Assembly (NCBI RefSeq): GCF_000022065.1 | Contig: NC_011898.1 | Coordinates: forward strand, 1,758,001-1,822,000 | Length of the DNA stretch: 64,000 nt | Source of the DNA: Ruminiclostridium cellulolyticum H10 | GTDB taxonomy: Bacteria; Bacillota; Clostridia; Acetivibrionales; DSM-1351 | Direction: 5' to 3' | Part shown: piece by piece, positions 39,221 to 47,413 of the stretch | Position numbering within the stretch: the first letter of the stretch is position 1 | How the letters are laid out: each line of letters opens with the position of its first letter | Program-made: the position numbers and the translations under genes | Notes under the pieces: model-generated | Told to the model about the DNA's origin: nothing | The model's input: only the letters and a program-made list of their open reading frames with translations | The model's database searches: none

Positions 39221-39592
39221 GTGTCATTAAATGAACAAAGTAATAACAGTGCCTATGTTTTGGGTAGGCTTTTTGCTGTTCTGGAGAAGGCTCAACAAGA
39301 TGCCAGTGACGGACAATTGAAATCCACTATAAAGGACAAGTATTTTACTTCTGCTTGTGCAACACCTGCCAGTGTTTTTCCTATTTTACTGCGTCTTTCA
39401 CAGCACCATATTTCGAAGGCCGAATTCGGTAAAGCCAGCGATATTAGAATATCGAAAATTCTAGAAAAGTTGGATATTGAACAAAATTCAATCCCAGCAC
39501 ATCTTTCGCTTGATGAACAAGGAGTTTTTGTTTTAGGTTACTACCATCAGAAGAATGCACTATATAGAAAAAATAATGAAAAGGAGAATTAA
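39221..39592 (+). CDS. cas11c: Cas11c, small Cascade subunit from an internal start in cas8c
   Basis: In type I-C systems the small subunit is translated from within cas8c. Here AGGGAGG (39206-39212) lies 8 bases before an in-frame GTG at 39221, giving 123 residues (MSLNEQSNNSAYVLGRLFAV onward) to the cas8c stop. This length and start sequence match what is known of Cas11c. The unit lies wholly downstream of the insertion, so it is intact. The longer in-frame ATG at 39119 has no ribosome binding site. It ends 2 bases before cas7c. Confidence 0.8.
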   Translation: MSLNEQSNNSAYVLGRLFAVLEKAQQDASDGQLKSTIKDKYFTSACATPASVFPILLRLSQHHISKAEFGKASDIRISKILEKLDIEQNSIPAHLSLDEQGVFVLGYYHQKNALYRKNNEKEN

Positions 39593-39594
39593 TC

Positions 39595-40479
39595 ATGAGT
39601 GAAATTATTAAAAACAGGTATGAGTTTACAGTATTATTTGAGGTAAAGAACGGTAATCCAAATGGAGACCCCGATGCAGGGAATATGCCAAGAATTGACC
39701 CTGAAACCGGGTATGGGATTGTTACTGATGTTTGTTTAAAAAGAAAGATAAGGAATTACATAGAGACAGTTAAAGCCGACAGTACTGGATATAAAATTTA
39801 TATAAAAGATGGTGTTCCTTTAGAAAGGAGCGATAGGGAGGCTTTTACTTATTTTGGGATATCAGATGAAAAGGAAGCACAGTCAAAAAAAGAAGAAGTT
39901 GATATAAAAATTAAAGATTTTATGTGCAAAAACTTCTTTGATATAAGAACCTTCGGAGCTGTAATGACTACTTTTGTAAAAGCAAAATTAAATTGTGGGC
40001 AGGTAAGGGGTCCAGTTCAATTAGGTTTTGCAAGAAGTATTGATCAAATTGTTCAGCAGGAAATATCAATAACAAGAGTTGTTGCAACTACAGAGAAAGA
40101 TGCTGCAAAAAAAGAAACTGAAATGGGGAGAAAGTACATAATACCATATGCACTTTATAGAGTTGACGGGTATATTTCAGCAAATCTGGCACAAAAGACT
40201 ACAGGATTCAACGAGGATGATTTAAGCATGCTGTGGGATGCTGTCATAAATATGTTCGAACATGAGCATTCAGCTGCAAGAGGTAATATGTCCGTCAGGG
40301 AATTAATTGTTTTCAAACATGATAGTGAATTTGGTAATTGTCCTGCATATAAGCTATTTGATGCTGTTTCTGTCTGCAGAAAAGATAAGAGTAATCCTCC
40401 AAGGTGTTTTGATGACTATAGTGTGGATATTGATGAGAAAGCTATTCCGTCAGGAGTAGAAGTTATAAGAAAGATATGA
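39595..40479 (+). CDS. cas7c: Cas7c (Csd2), Cascade backbone
   Basis: The 294-residue RAMP protein contains NRYEFTVLFEVKNGNPNGDP, then DAGNMPRIDPETGYGIVTDVCLKRKIRNY in two blocks, FDIRTFGAVM, CGQVRGPVQLGFARSIDQI and a DSEFGNCPAYKLFD tail, all typical of Csd2. Several copies coat the crRNA. AAGGAG precedes the ATG. Its stop overlaps the cas4 start by four bases (ATGA). Confidence 0.95.
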   Translation: MSEIIKNRYEFTVLFEVKNGNPNGDPDAGNMPRIDPETGYGIVTDVCLKRKIRNYIETVKADSTGYKIYIKDGVPLERSDREAFTYFGISDEKEAQSKKEEVDIKIKDFMCKNFFDIRTFGAVMTTFVKAKLNCGQVRGPVQLGFARSIDQIVQQEISITRVVATTEKDAAKKETEMGRKYIIPYALYRVDGYISANLAQKTTGFNEDDLSMLWDAVINMFEHEHSAARGNMSVRELIVFKHDSEFGNCPAYKLFDAVSVCRKDKSNPPRCFDDYSVDIDEKAIPSGVEVIRKI

Positions 40480-41144
40480 CGGAATATAACGAAGAGGACT
40501 TCCTGCTATTATCAGGTATTCAGCACTTCGCTTTTTGCAGGAGGCAATGGGCACTAATACATATTGAACAGCAGTGGCAGGAAAATCTGAGGACAGTTGA
40601 GGGGAATATACTGCATGAAAAGGCACATGACGATGGATTTTCAGAAAAACGCGGAGACGTAATTATTTCAAGGGGTATGGCTGTTTTTTCAAGAACCCTT
40701 GGGGTCAGTGGTGTATGTGATATCGTGGAACTGCACAAATGTGCCGATGGTGTGAACATATTTGGCAGAGATGGATTGTACAGGCCTGTTCCCATAGAGT
40801 ACAAGAGGGGTAAGCCAAAGGAAAATGATGCTGATATTCTTCAATTGTGCGGACAGGCTATGTGCCTTGAAGAAATGCTTTTGTGTGAAATCAAGGAAGC
40901 ATATATGTTCTACGGAGAGACAAAACACCGACTTAAAATTACACTTGATAATGATTTACGTGAACGGGTCAGAGACGTTATTCAAGAAATGCATGAGTTG
41001 TTTAAGCGAAAGTACACCCCAAAGGTAAAACCTTCTAAAAGCTGCAAAGCCTGTTCGTTGGCAGATATTTGTATGCCAAGATTATGTAAAAATCCTTCTG
41101 TGTCAAAATACATCAGAGATAGTTTGAAGGAGGCAGAGCAATGA
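40476..41144 (+). CDS. cas4: Cas4 nuclease, adaptation
   Basis: The 222-residue protein is a RecB-like exonuclease with an iron-sulfur cluster. The first Cys is in QHFAFCRRQWALIH and the last three are in CKACSLADICMPRLC. The nuclease motifs are GVCDIVELH and PIEYKRGKPKENDADILQLCGQA (split as PIEYKRGKPK). In type I-C, Cas4 trims prespacers and checks the PAM with Cas1-Cas2. Its start and stop overlap neighbours by ATGA. Confidence 0.95.
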   Translation: MTEYNEEDFLLLSGIQHFAFCRRQWALIHIEQQWQENLRTVEGNILHEKAHDDGFSEKRGDVIISRGMAVFSRTLGVSGVCDIVELHKCADGVNIFGRDGLYRPVPIEYKRGKPKENDADILQLCGQAMCLEEMLLCEIKEAYMFYGETKHRLKITLDNDLRERVRDVIQEMHELFKRKYTPKVKPSKSCKACSLADICMPRLCKNPSVSKYIRDSLKEAEQ

Positions 41145-42172
41145 GAAAACTCTTAAATACTGTTTATATTACATCTCCCGACAGCTATCTTTCTCTGGAT
41201 GGAGAAAACCTTGTTGTATTTAAAGGAAATACAGAGGCTGTACGCTTACCGCTGCACAATCTGGAAAGTATTATTGCTTTTGGATATACCGGAGCAAGTC
41301 CGGCATTGATGGGTGCGTGTGCAAAACGTAATATTTCTCTAAGTTTTATGACCCAAAACGGCAAATTTTTGGCAAGGGTCGTTGGAGAAGTAAGGGGTAA
41401 TGTAACTTTAAGAAAAGTACAATTCAGGTTGTCGGATAATATGGAAGAAAGCACGAAGATAGCTAGAAACTTTATCTTTGGGAAGATTTATAACGGCAGA
41501 TGGGTTATTGAACGTGCTACCAGGGATTATTCAGAGAGGCTTGACGTCAATAAGCTTAAAAGGGTGTCGGAAGGGTTGGCAAAAGCCTTGAATCTTGTTC
41601 TGAACTGTGAAAATTTGGATGAACTTCGCGGTTTTGAGGGAGAAGCTGCAACACAGTATTTTAGTGTGCTCGATGACTTAATACTTCAACAGAAAGACAA
41701 GTTTTTCTTTCACGGAAGAAACAAACGTCCTCCTCTTGATAATGTGAATGCAATGTTGTCATTTGTTTACACACTGCTGGCACACGATACAGCAGCCACA
41801 CTGGAAACTGTCGGTCTTGACCCTTATGTAGGTTTCATGCACAGAGACAGGCCGGGAAGAATATCTCTGGCCCTGGATTTAATGGAGGAAATGCGAAGTG
41901 TATATGCTGATAGATTCGTAATATCGCTAATAAATAAAAGAGTTATAAATGACAGTGGCTTTACTCAAAAAGAAGATGGTGCCGTAATTATGGATGATGA
42001 TACCCGCAGAACTATTTTACAAGCGTGGCAGAGCAGAAAACAAGAGAAAATTACTCACCCATTCTTACAGGAAAAACTGGAATGGGGACTTGTACCTTAT
42101 GCTCAGGCAATGCTTCTGGCAAGGTTTATCCGAGGAGATTTGGACGAGTATCCTCCATTTTTGTGGAAGTAG
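41141..42172 (+). CDS. cas1: Cas1 integrase, type I-C
   Basis: The 343-residue protein integrates new spacers with Cas2. It contains LLNTVYITSPDSYLSLDGEN split at the start, GFEGEAATQYFSVLD with the catalytic Glu, HGRNKRPPLDNVNAMLSFVYTLL in two blocks, and VGLDPYVGFMHRDRPGRISLALDLME in two blocks with catalytic His and Asp. It is full length, so acquisition could still work even though interference is probably lost. Confidence 0.96.
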   Translation: MRKLLNTVYITSPDSYLSLDGENLVVFKGNTEAVRLPLHNLESIIAFGYTGASPALMGACAKRNISLSFMTQNGKFLARVVGEVRGNVTLRKVQFRLSDNMEESTKIARNFIFGKIYNGRWVIERATRDYSERLDVNKLKRVSEGLAKALNLVLNCENLDELRGFEGEAATQYFSVLDDLILQQKDKFFFHGRNKRPPLDNVNAMLSFVYTLLAHDTAATLETVGLDPYVGFMHRDRPGRISLALDLMEEMRSVYADRFVISLINKRVINDSGFTQKEDGAVIMDDDTRRTILQAWQSRKQEKITHPFLQEKLEWGLVPYAQAMLLARFIRGDLDEYPPFLWK

Positions 42173-42181
42173 GTGAATTCT

Positions 42182-42472
42182 ATGATGGTACTTATTACAT
42201 ATGATGTTAATACTGAATCTGATGGCGGAAAAAAGAGATTGCGCCGTGTTGCAAAGCAATGTATCAACTACGGTCAGCGAGTTCAGAATTCAGTTTTTGA
42301 ATGTGTTATGGATGCCGCAAAGTGCAGGGAAGTTAAAAACAAATTGGAAAAGATAATTGACAAGGAAAAGGATAGTTTGAGATTTTACTACTTAGGCAAT
42401 AATTATCAAAACAAAGTTGAGCATATTGGAACAAAAGATTCTTTTGATGTGGAAGGAACATTAATTATTTAG
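42182..42472 (+). CDS. cas2: Cas2, type I-C
   Basis: The 96-residue protein reads MMVLITYDVNTESDGGKKRL, RVAKQCINYGQRVQNSVFEC and FYYLGNNYQNKVEHIG. It is the structural partner of Cas1. ATG at 42182 is chosen because AGGTGA lies 5 bases upstream and because Cas2 of this subtype starts directly with the MVLITYDV strand; the ORF also has an in-frame GTG at 42173 next to the cas1 stop. Confidence 0.95.
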   Translation: MMVLITYDVNTESDGGKKRLRRVAKQCINYGQRVQNSVFECVMDAAKCREVKNKLEKIIDKEKDSLRFYYLGNNYQNKVEHIGTKDSFDVEGTLII

Positions 42473-42643
42473 AGTGCGAATGTGAAGCAAACATTAAAAC
42501 ACGGGAACATTCGCACCGAAAAAACAGTACATTTTAGGTAAATAGTGAAAAATGTTTATTGATATTTATTCGCAAACGAACTTTTATTACTTATTTTTGT
42601 GCAACCTTAACAAATAGACTTGATTGTTTTGTTTATTTTTGCT
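42473..42643 (+). promoter_or_regulatory. CRISPR leader
   Basis: This 171-base AT-rich segment lies between cas2 and the first repeat. It begins with an inverted repeat, GTGCGAATGT (42474-42483) and ACATTCGCAC (42507-42516), followed by six A, and continues with T-rich sequence up to the array. Position and composition identify the leader, which carries the array promoter and the integration site. Confidence 0.8.
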
Positions 42644-43000
42644 GTCGCTCCTCTCGTAGGAGCGTGGATTGAAATTCAGGAATAAATACAATGTGATACT
42701 GTCCAACCCGTCGCTCCTCACGTAGGAGCGTGGATTGAAATAAATGAACTCTGGTATGTCAAGGATCTGGAGCAGGGTCGCTCCTCACGTAGGAGCGTGG
42801 ATTGAAATCTTACTCCCGCAATGGTTTGAGGTTGATTTGTCGAAGTCGCTCCTCTCGTAGGAGCGTGGATTGAAATGTCAATGTGGAGAGCATTTGCAAG
42901 TTCGGATATAGTCGCTCCTCTCGTAGGAGCGTGGATTGAAATTCCTAAAGCTTCAAGCTTGGCTATTGATAGTGTGGGTCGCTCCTCTCGTAGGAGCGTG
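42644..43000 (+). CRISPR. CRISPR array, leader-proximal part (repeats 1-5 and half of 6)
   Basis: The repeat is 32 bases: it starts GTCGCTCC, forms the stem CGCTCCT/AGGAGCG and ends GTGGATTGAAAT, the type I-C class. Repeats start at 42644, 42710, 42777, 42845, 42911 and 42978; the sixth is cut after its 23rd base at 43000 by an IS3-family element. Spacers are 34, 35, 36, 34 and 35 bases. Repeats 2 and 3 have A instead of T at position 11, in the loop. Confidence 0.97.
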
Positions 43001-43076
43001 TGACCTTTCCCTGATAAATTAGACACAAAGAATGGCGAGATTTCTCCGTTTTTCTTTGTATCTTGTTAAATTTTAT

Positions 43077-43889
43077 TTAAGCCGCTTTGTTTTGCTTTTC
43101 GAATTCCACAGGTGACTTATAGCCAAGCTTTGAATGTAATCGTATCCGATTATAAAAGACTTCAATATATTCAAAGATAGCCAGACGGGCCTCAGCCCTT
43201 GTTTTGAACCTTGTTAAGTAAATAAGCTCCGTTTTAAGAGTACCAAAGAATGATTCCATACAAGCATTGTCGTAACAGTTACCCTTACGGCTCATACTTG
43301 CTGTGAAACCATTGCTGTTCAGCACTTTCTGGTATTCCTTGCTGGCATACTGAACCCCTCTGTCGGAATGATGAATAACCCCTTTGGGATGTCTTTGGCG
43401 ACCTATAGCTTGCTTTAAAGCATCTATACAAAGCTGTTTTGTCATAGTACTATCCATTGCCCATCCAACAACTTTTCTGTTATAGAGATCAATAATGGCA
43501 GCCAAGTAGAGCCAACCTTCATCTGTTGGTATATAAGTAATATCTGCAACCCAGATTTGATTAGGCTTATAAGCTGTAAAGTCCTGATTTAGGATATTAT
43601 CTGCAACTGGGTAATTGTGATTTGAATTAGTTGTAGCCTTAAATTTCTTCCTGGTTTTAGCAGCAATATTATTTTCCTTCATCAGTTTGGCTATACGATT
43701 TTTGCCACATTTTATGCCTTCATTCTTTAAGGCATTGGTTACTCGGGGGCTTCCGTAAGTTTCGCGGGATACCTTGTGAATTCTTCTGATTTTCTCAAGG
43801 AGTTCTGTATTCCTTTTCTTACGTAAGCTTTCAGGTCTTTTAACCCAAGCATAATAACCGCTTCGAGATATATTTAATAGTCGGCACAT
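43077..43889 (-). CDS. IS3-family transposase OrfB
   Basis: The 270 residues from the first ATG contain the DDE core: D in NQIWVADITYIP, D in IHHSDRGVQYASKEY and E in CYDNACMESFFGTLKTEL. The open frame continues upstream without a stop to about 43976 (LRERPEIIYPIIHEY). It is therefore made mainly as an OrfAB fusion by -1 frameshifting at the A7G run, with the lone OrfB start being secondary. Confidence 0.93.
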   Translation of the reverse strand: MCRLLNISRSGYYAWVKRPESLRKKRNTELLEKIRRIHKVSRETYGSPRVTNALKNEGIKCGKNRIAKLMKENNIAAKTRKKFKATTNSNHNYPVADNILNQDFTAYKPNQIWVADITYIPTDEGWLYLAAIIDLYNRKVVGWAMDSTMTKQLCIDALKQAIGRQRHPKGVIHHSDRGVQYASKEYQKVLNSNGFTASMSRKGNCYDNACMESFFGTLKTELIYLTRFKTRAEARLAIFEYIEVFYNRIRLHSKLGYKSPVEFEKQNKAA

Positions 43890-43936
43890 CTTCTCAACAG
43901 GGAATTTGAAGCGGTATTCGTGAATGATAGGATATA

Positions 43937-44236
43937 TTATTTCCGGTCTTTCGCGAAGATTGCCGTTACTTTTTTTAGTAATTCATTCTCCATCTCAAGG
44001 TCTGCAACACGCTTCTTAAGTTTCCTGAGTTCTTCATCTTCAGGTCTTAGATTGCCGCTACCTGGGAAAGCATTCTCTTTATGAGTTTTGTACTGGTCAA
44101 TCCATTTGTATAGGGTGTTTTCGTGGATTCCAATGTCATTAGCCACACTTGATACACTTTTACCTTGCTCTGTAACAAGACGGACAGCTTGTTCTTTAAA
44201 ATTACTATCATAACGTTTCATGATGGGTACCTCCAA
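43937..44236 (-). CDS. IS3-family OrfA
   Basis: The 99-residue protein has a helix-turn-helix (FKEQAVRLVTEQGKSVSSVA, NDIGIHENTLYKWIDQY) and a leucine-zipper end (ELRKLKKRVADLEMENELLKK). On the minus strand, an A AAA AAG slippery run (T7 at 43970-43976 on the plus strand) lies in the ELLKKV codons. A -1 shift there joins the frame of OrfB (SNGNLRERPE). GGAGGT precedes the start. Confidence 0.92.
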   Translation of the reverse strand: MEVPIMKRYDSNFKEQAVRLVTEQGKSVSSVANDIGIHENTLYKWIDQYKTHKENAFPGSGNLRPEDEELRKLKKRVADLEMENELLKKVTAIFAKDRK

Positions 44237-44289
44237 CTGGTTTTATTATACCAGCCATTCGGTGTGTCCATCAAATCGGGGTAAGGTCA

Positions 44290-44838
44290 GTGGATTGAAA
44301 TAAAATCTCAACATCCTTACTATCGTGGTATATCCAGGTCGCTCCTCTCGTAGGAGCGTGGATTGAAATTCCACGATCTTGGTAAAGCGGGCTACCACAA
44401 CAAGTCGCTCCTCTCGTAGGAGCGTGGATTGAAATCGATTATTTTGCCCATAAAAAAAGCAATAACCCGTCGCTCCTCTCGTAGGAGCGTGGATTGAAAT
44501 TGCGAGAAAATATACCGTTACAAATCGTCAGTAAGAAGTCGCTCCTCTCGTAGGAGCGTGGATTGAAATTGCAAATGCTACACAGGTAGTTTTGAACCGT
44601 TCGCCGTCGCTCCTCTCGTAGGAGCGTGGATTGAAATTGATGATGAGAGGATTGTATATACCGAGGTTAAAAAGTCGCTCCTCTCGTAGGAGCGTGGATT
44701 GAAATAGAAAGTGAATCATGGCCAATGATTTTAGTAATGGGTCGCTCCTCTCGTAGGAGCGTGGATTGAAATCTTCAAAATTCCACGATGTTTTTATTTC
44801 TACCGGGTCGCTCCTCACGTAGGAGCGACATGTTTATG
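44290..44838 (+). CRISPR. CRISPR array, distal part (rest of repeat 6 to degenerate repeat 14)
   Basis: GTGGATTGAAAT (44290-44301) is the missing end of repeat 6. Repeats then start at 44338, 44404, 44469, 44538, 44606, 44674, 44741 and 44807. Spacers are 36, 34, 33, 37, 36, 36, 35 and 34 bases. The last repeat keeps only its first 21 bases and has A at position 11, as repeats 2 and 3 do; loss of the 3' end marks the leader-distal end. About 130 AT-rich bases follow before the next gene. Confidence 0.97.
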
Positions 44839-44970
44839 AAAAGGCAATTTAAGGGCTAAACTAAAAAACTAATGATAAATCAATTTAATGAATATCTATA
44901 AGTTGTATAATCTTCCCTTTAACATGGAAATAATTAGAATAAATAATCATTTTCAATTAAGGGGTTTATT

Positions 44971-46626
44971 ATGACAAAAAGGATAAAAACAATACTATTT
45001 ATTTTTATGGCTATATTTTCTCTTTTGGTGACCAGACTATTTTATTTACAGGTTATTATGGGTCCCGGCTATTCGAATGAGGCATCCAGCCAGAGAATTA
45101 ATAATATACAGATAGAAAATTCAAGGGGTGATTTCTTAGATAAAAACGGAATAAAGCTTACAGGAAGAACACCAAAAGTTACTGTAGTTTTAAAACCCTC
45201 TCTTCTTCGTGGACAAAATGAGGTTGTTGATAATATATGTCAGATATTAGGACTTGATTCCGAAAAAACTAAAGAAGCCATTCAAAGGAAGAATACACCT
45301 ATATTAATGGAAGTTGACAGTGAAACAAAAACAGTTCTGTCCCAGCTTAACAATGAAGGGATATCTTTTGTAAATACATTAAGCAGATACAATACAGATA
45401 CCAAAGCGAAACATTTGCTTGGTTATTTGAACAAAGTTGACCAGGTGGGGAGCTTCGGACTTGAGAAAGTCTATGAAAAGACCTTAAATTATGGTAAGGG
45501 AGACTCTATTGGTGTAATAACCGACGCAGGCAATAATCTGTTAGGCGGTCTTGGCTATAGGATTATTGAGGAAGATAGCAATAAAAAAAAGCTGGATATC
45601 AGGCTTACCATAAATTACCACATACAAAGTATTATTGAAAAAGTATTAGATGAAAAGGGAATGACAGGTGCTATTGTAGTAGAGAATGTAGCAACGGGAG
45701 ATATTGTGGGAATGTGCAGTAAACCTGATTTTGACCCTAACGATATTGAGAATTATCTGCTCAACAATAAAAAGCCTTTATTTAACAGGGCGGTTGCCCA
45801 GTACAACATTGGCTCAGTTTTCAAGCTTATTGATTTGGCTGCCATATTTGAAAAAGACCAGGATTATAATATGGTATTCAACTGTCCGGGATATATACAA
45901 ATAGGAGATACGGAGTTCAAATGCTCTTCATATAACACAGGAGGTCATGGGACTGTAGATATTAACAATGCTCTTGCGAAATCATGCAATGCTTATTTTA
46001 TAAATATGTCCTTAGACTTAGGAGCAGAGCCGATTATATCAATGTGCGACAAGTTTGGCCTTGGTAAGGCTACGGGATTGTCTAAACAGGGGATAGAAGA
46101 AGCGAAAGGGGTTATTCCTACTATTACGGATCTTAAAAATCCCGGTGATATTGCAAATGTATCTATTGGTCAGGGGCAAACTATGGCAACGCCGGTTCAG
46201 ATTGCGGATATGATAGCGATTATAGCCAACGGAGGCGTTAAAAATAATGTTAACGTTATTGATTGCATAGTAAATGAAGAAGGAAATAAAGTCAGGGATT
46301 TAAAAGAAATAGAACAAAAAAGAGTTTTGTCAAAAAGTACCAGTGACAAGATTAAAAACTTGATGGAGGGAGTTGTAAATACCGGAACAGGAAAGAAAGC
46401 AAGTATTGATGAATATGGAGGAGCAGGGGGCAAAACGGGGAGTGCCGAAACAGGCCAATATGTAGACGGCCAAAAAATTGTTCAGGCATGGTTCGCAGGA
46501 TATTTTCCGGCAAAATCTCCAAAATACTCAGTAGCTGTTTTTATCGAGGACGGAAGAAGTGGAGGAGAATCGGCAGCACCTATATTTGCAGAAATTGGAA
46601 AAGAGATTATGAAAAAAGGACTATAA
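44971..46626 (+). CDS. Penicillin-binding protein (transpeptidase, FtsI/PBP2-like)
   Basis: The 551-residue protein has one N-terminal transmembrane helix (TILFIFMAIFSLLVTRLFYL), a PBP dimerisation domain and a transpeptidase domain. The transpeptidase has catalytic SxxK in NIGSVFKLI, SxN as SCN in AKSCNAYF and KTG in GGKTGSAET. It cross-links peptidoglycan and belongs to the smaller class B proteins resembling SpoVD/PbpA of clostridia. AAGGGG precedes the ATG. It is monocistronic with a strong terminator. Confidence 0.9.
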   Translation: MTKRIKTILFIFMAIFSLLVTRLFYLQVIMGPGYSNEASSQRINNIQIENSRGDFLDKNGIKLTGRTPKVTVVLKPSLLRGQNEVVDNICQILGLDSEKTKEAIQRKNTPILMEVDSETKTVLSQLNNEGISFVNTLSRYNTDTKAKHLLGYLNKVDQVGSFGLEKVYEKTLNYGKGDSIGVITDAGNNLLGGLGYRIIEEDSNKKKLDIRLTINYHIQSIIEKVLDEKGMTGAIVVENVATGDIVGMCSKPDFDPNDIENYLLNNKKPLFNRAVAQYNIGSVFKLIDLAAIFEKDQDYNMVFNCPGYIQIGDTEFKCSSYNTGGHGTVDINNALAKSCNAYFINMSLDLGAEPIISMCDKFGLGKATGLSKQGIEEAKGVIPTITDLKNPGDIANVSIGQGQTMATPVQIADMIAIIANGGVKNNVNVIDCIVNEEGNKVRDLKEIEQKRVLSKSTSDKIKNLMEGVVNTGTGKKASIDEYGGAGGKTGSAETGQYVDGQKIVQAWFAGYFPAKSPKYSVAVFIEDGRSGGESAAPIFAEIGKEIMKKGL

Positions 46627-46640
46627 TATATAAATTATAT

Positions 46641-46680
46641 AAAAAGGTTTCACAATCGGTATGACTGTGAAACCTTTTTT
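46641..46680. terminator. Bidirectional terminator after the penicillin-binding protein
   Basis: AAAAAGGTTTCACA pairs with TGTGAAACCTTTTTT around an 11-base loop; it serves this gene and the convergent M15 peptidase gene. Confidence 0.88.
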
Positions 46681-46705
46681 ATGTAAGGACTTGGGATGGT
46701 AAGAG

Positions 46706-47413
46706 TTACCGATTGTCTTTACATCCAAGCACCTTTACGATATTCATTATGAAGCTGTCAAAATATTTGATTTCTTTAAGCTTTGGAAGCCAGTAATCGG
46801 GATTATTCTGGGTTCTCTTAATTATATCTTCTGCACATTTAAAATCGTTTCCCAATATTTCTTGACATAGCTGTAAGACCTCTTTCGCCTTACACTGTGT
46901 CTTTGGTCCCGGAATTCCATCATTTACAAGACCCGTTATAGTTTGGAACTCTTTCACATTCATAGTACAATTTCCTCCCTTCAAACAACTGTCCCTGATT
47001 GCTATTTTTTGTTCCGTACTTATTTCTGTATGCTCAATTAATTGAACGTGCCAAGGCTCATAGGACATGGGCTTATATAGGCCATATTTCTTGAGCTGGC
47101 GGTTTGTAAGTGCTTCAAACCATCCAGTAATGTCCATTGCAATACAAAAGCAATGATTTGATTTTCCATATGCAGCGGCAAGGCATTTTCTATTGTTTCC
47201 CATACCAATATACACAGAACCATCCCTCAACTGATAACTGCCTTTATTTTGAGCTAATACCAGCTTGGCCGTTACTTTTTGACATTCCGGAGAACGGTAC
47301 CCCGATGAACATACTGCATCCTTTTGATAATCATTACATACACGGTTTACTGCTTCCAATAATTTTGGGAATATGTAAGCCTGATCCGGATGCTTAAATT
47401 TCACACTATGCAT
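46706..47413 (-). CDS. M15-type D,D-peptidase, endolysin-like
   Basis: The 235-residue protein carries the M15 zinc site: SSGYRSPECQKVT near residue 40, His and Asp in SNHCFCIAMDITG and the EPWHVQL motif. A C-terminal peptidoglycan-binding-like segment follows (VKEFQTITGLVNDGIPGPKT). There is no signal peptide, as in phage endolysins that need a holin to reach the wall. It overlaps the upstream small membrane protein by 8 bases, so the pair is translated together. A role in lysis or particle release is inferred from layout. Confidence 0.8.
   Translation of the reverse strand: MHSVKFKHPDQAYIFPKLLEAVNRVCNDYQKDAVCSSGYRSPECQKVTAKLVLAQNKGSYQLRDGSVYIGMGNNRKCLAAAYGKSNHCFCIAMDITGWFEALTNRQLKKYGLYKPMSYEPWHVQLIEHTEISTEQKIAIRDSCLKGGNCTMNVKEFQTITGLVNDGIPGPKTQCKAKEVLQLCQEILGNDFKCAEDIIKRTQNNPDYWLPKLKEIKYFDSFIMNIVKVLGCKDNR

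Larger units (their letters stand above)
36511..39592 (+). pseudogene. cas8c: cas8c (csd1), interrupted by an IS481-family element
   Basis: Cas8c is the large Cascade subunit that recognises the PAM. The first part (TTG start at 36511, residues 1-412) is intact and has CLDCGENANVARLHPNIKG and GLNAPVSEYATFAYTTVLN. At 37745 it runs into an insertion and stops at 37902 after about 51 foreign residues. The remaining part resumes at 39046 in frame (LLTGAVLRSILTGVHYPAALFNS). Removing the element and one target copy gives one frame of 594 codons, normal for the family. The missing join means residues 413-593 are never made as part of the N-terminal protein, so DNA interference is probably disabled. 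Confidence 0.93.
43001..44289 (-). mobile_element. IS3-family insertion sequence inside a CRISPR repeat
   Basis: A 1289-bp element with terminal inverted repeats: TGACCTTTCCCTGAT at the left and, read inward from the right, TGACCTTACCCCGAT, both continuing to GACACA. GTG is duplicated at the junctions (42998-43000 and 44290-44292). It encodes OrfA and OrfB in overlapping frames on the minus strand. Deleting it together with one GTG restores a perfect repeat. Confidence 0.95.

Noticed and set aside
39119-39592. ATG at 39119 as the start of a separate cas8c C-terminal protein
   Set aside because: No ribosome binding site precedes it, whereas GTG at 39221 has AGGGAGG at ideal distance. The upstream part is only the continuation of cas8c.
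42718-43026. Open frames on the minus strand in the CRISPR array (also 44528-44818)
   Set aside because: They are translations of repeats and spacers; the recurring SIHAPTRGAT-like string is just the repeat read backwards.
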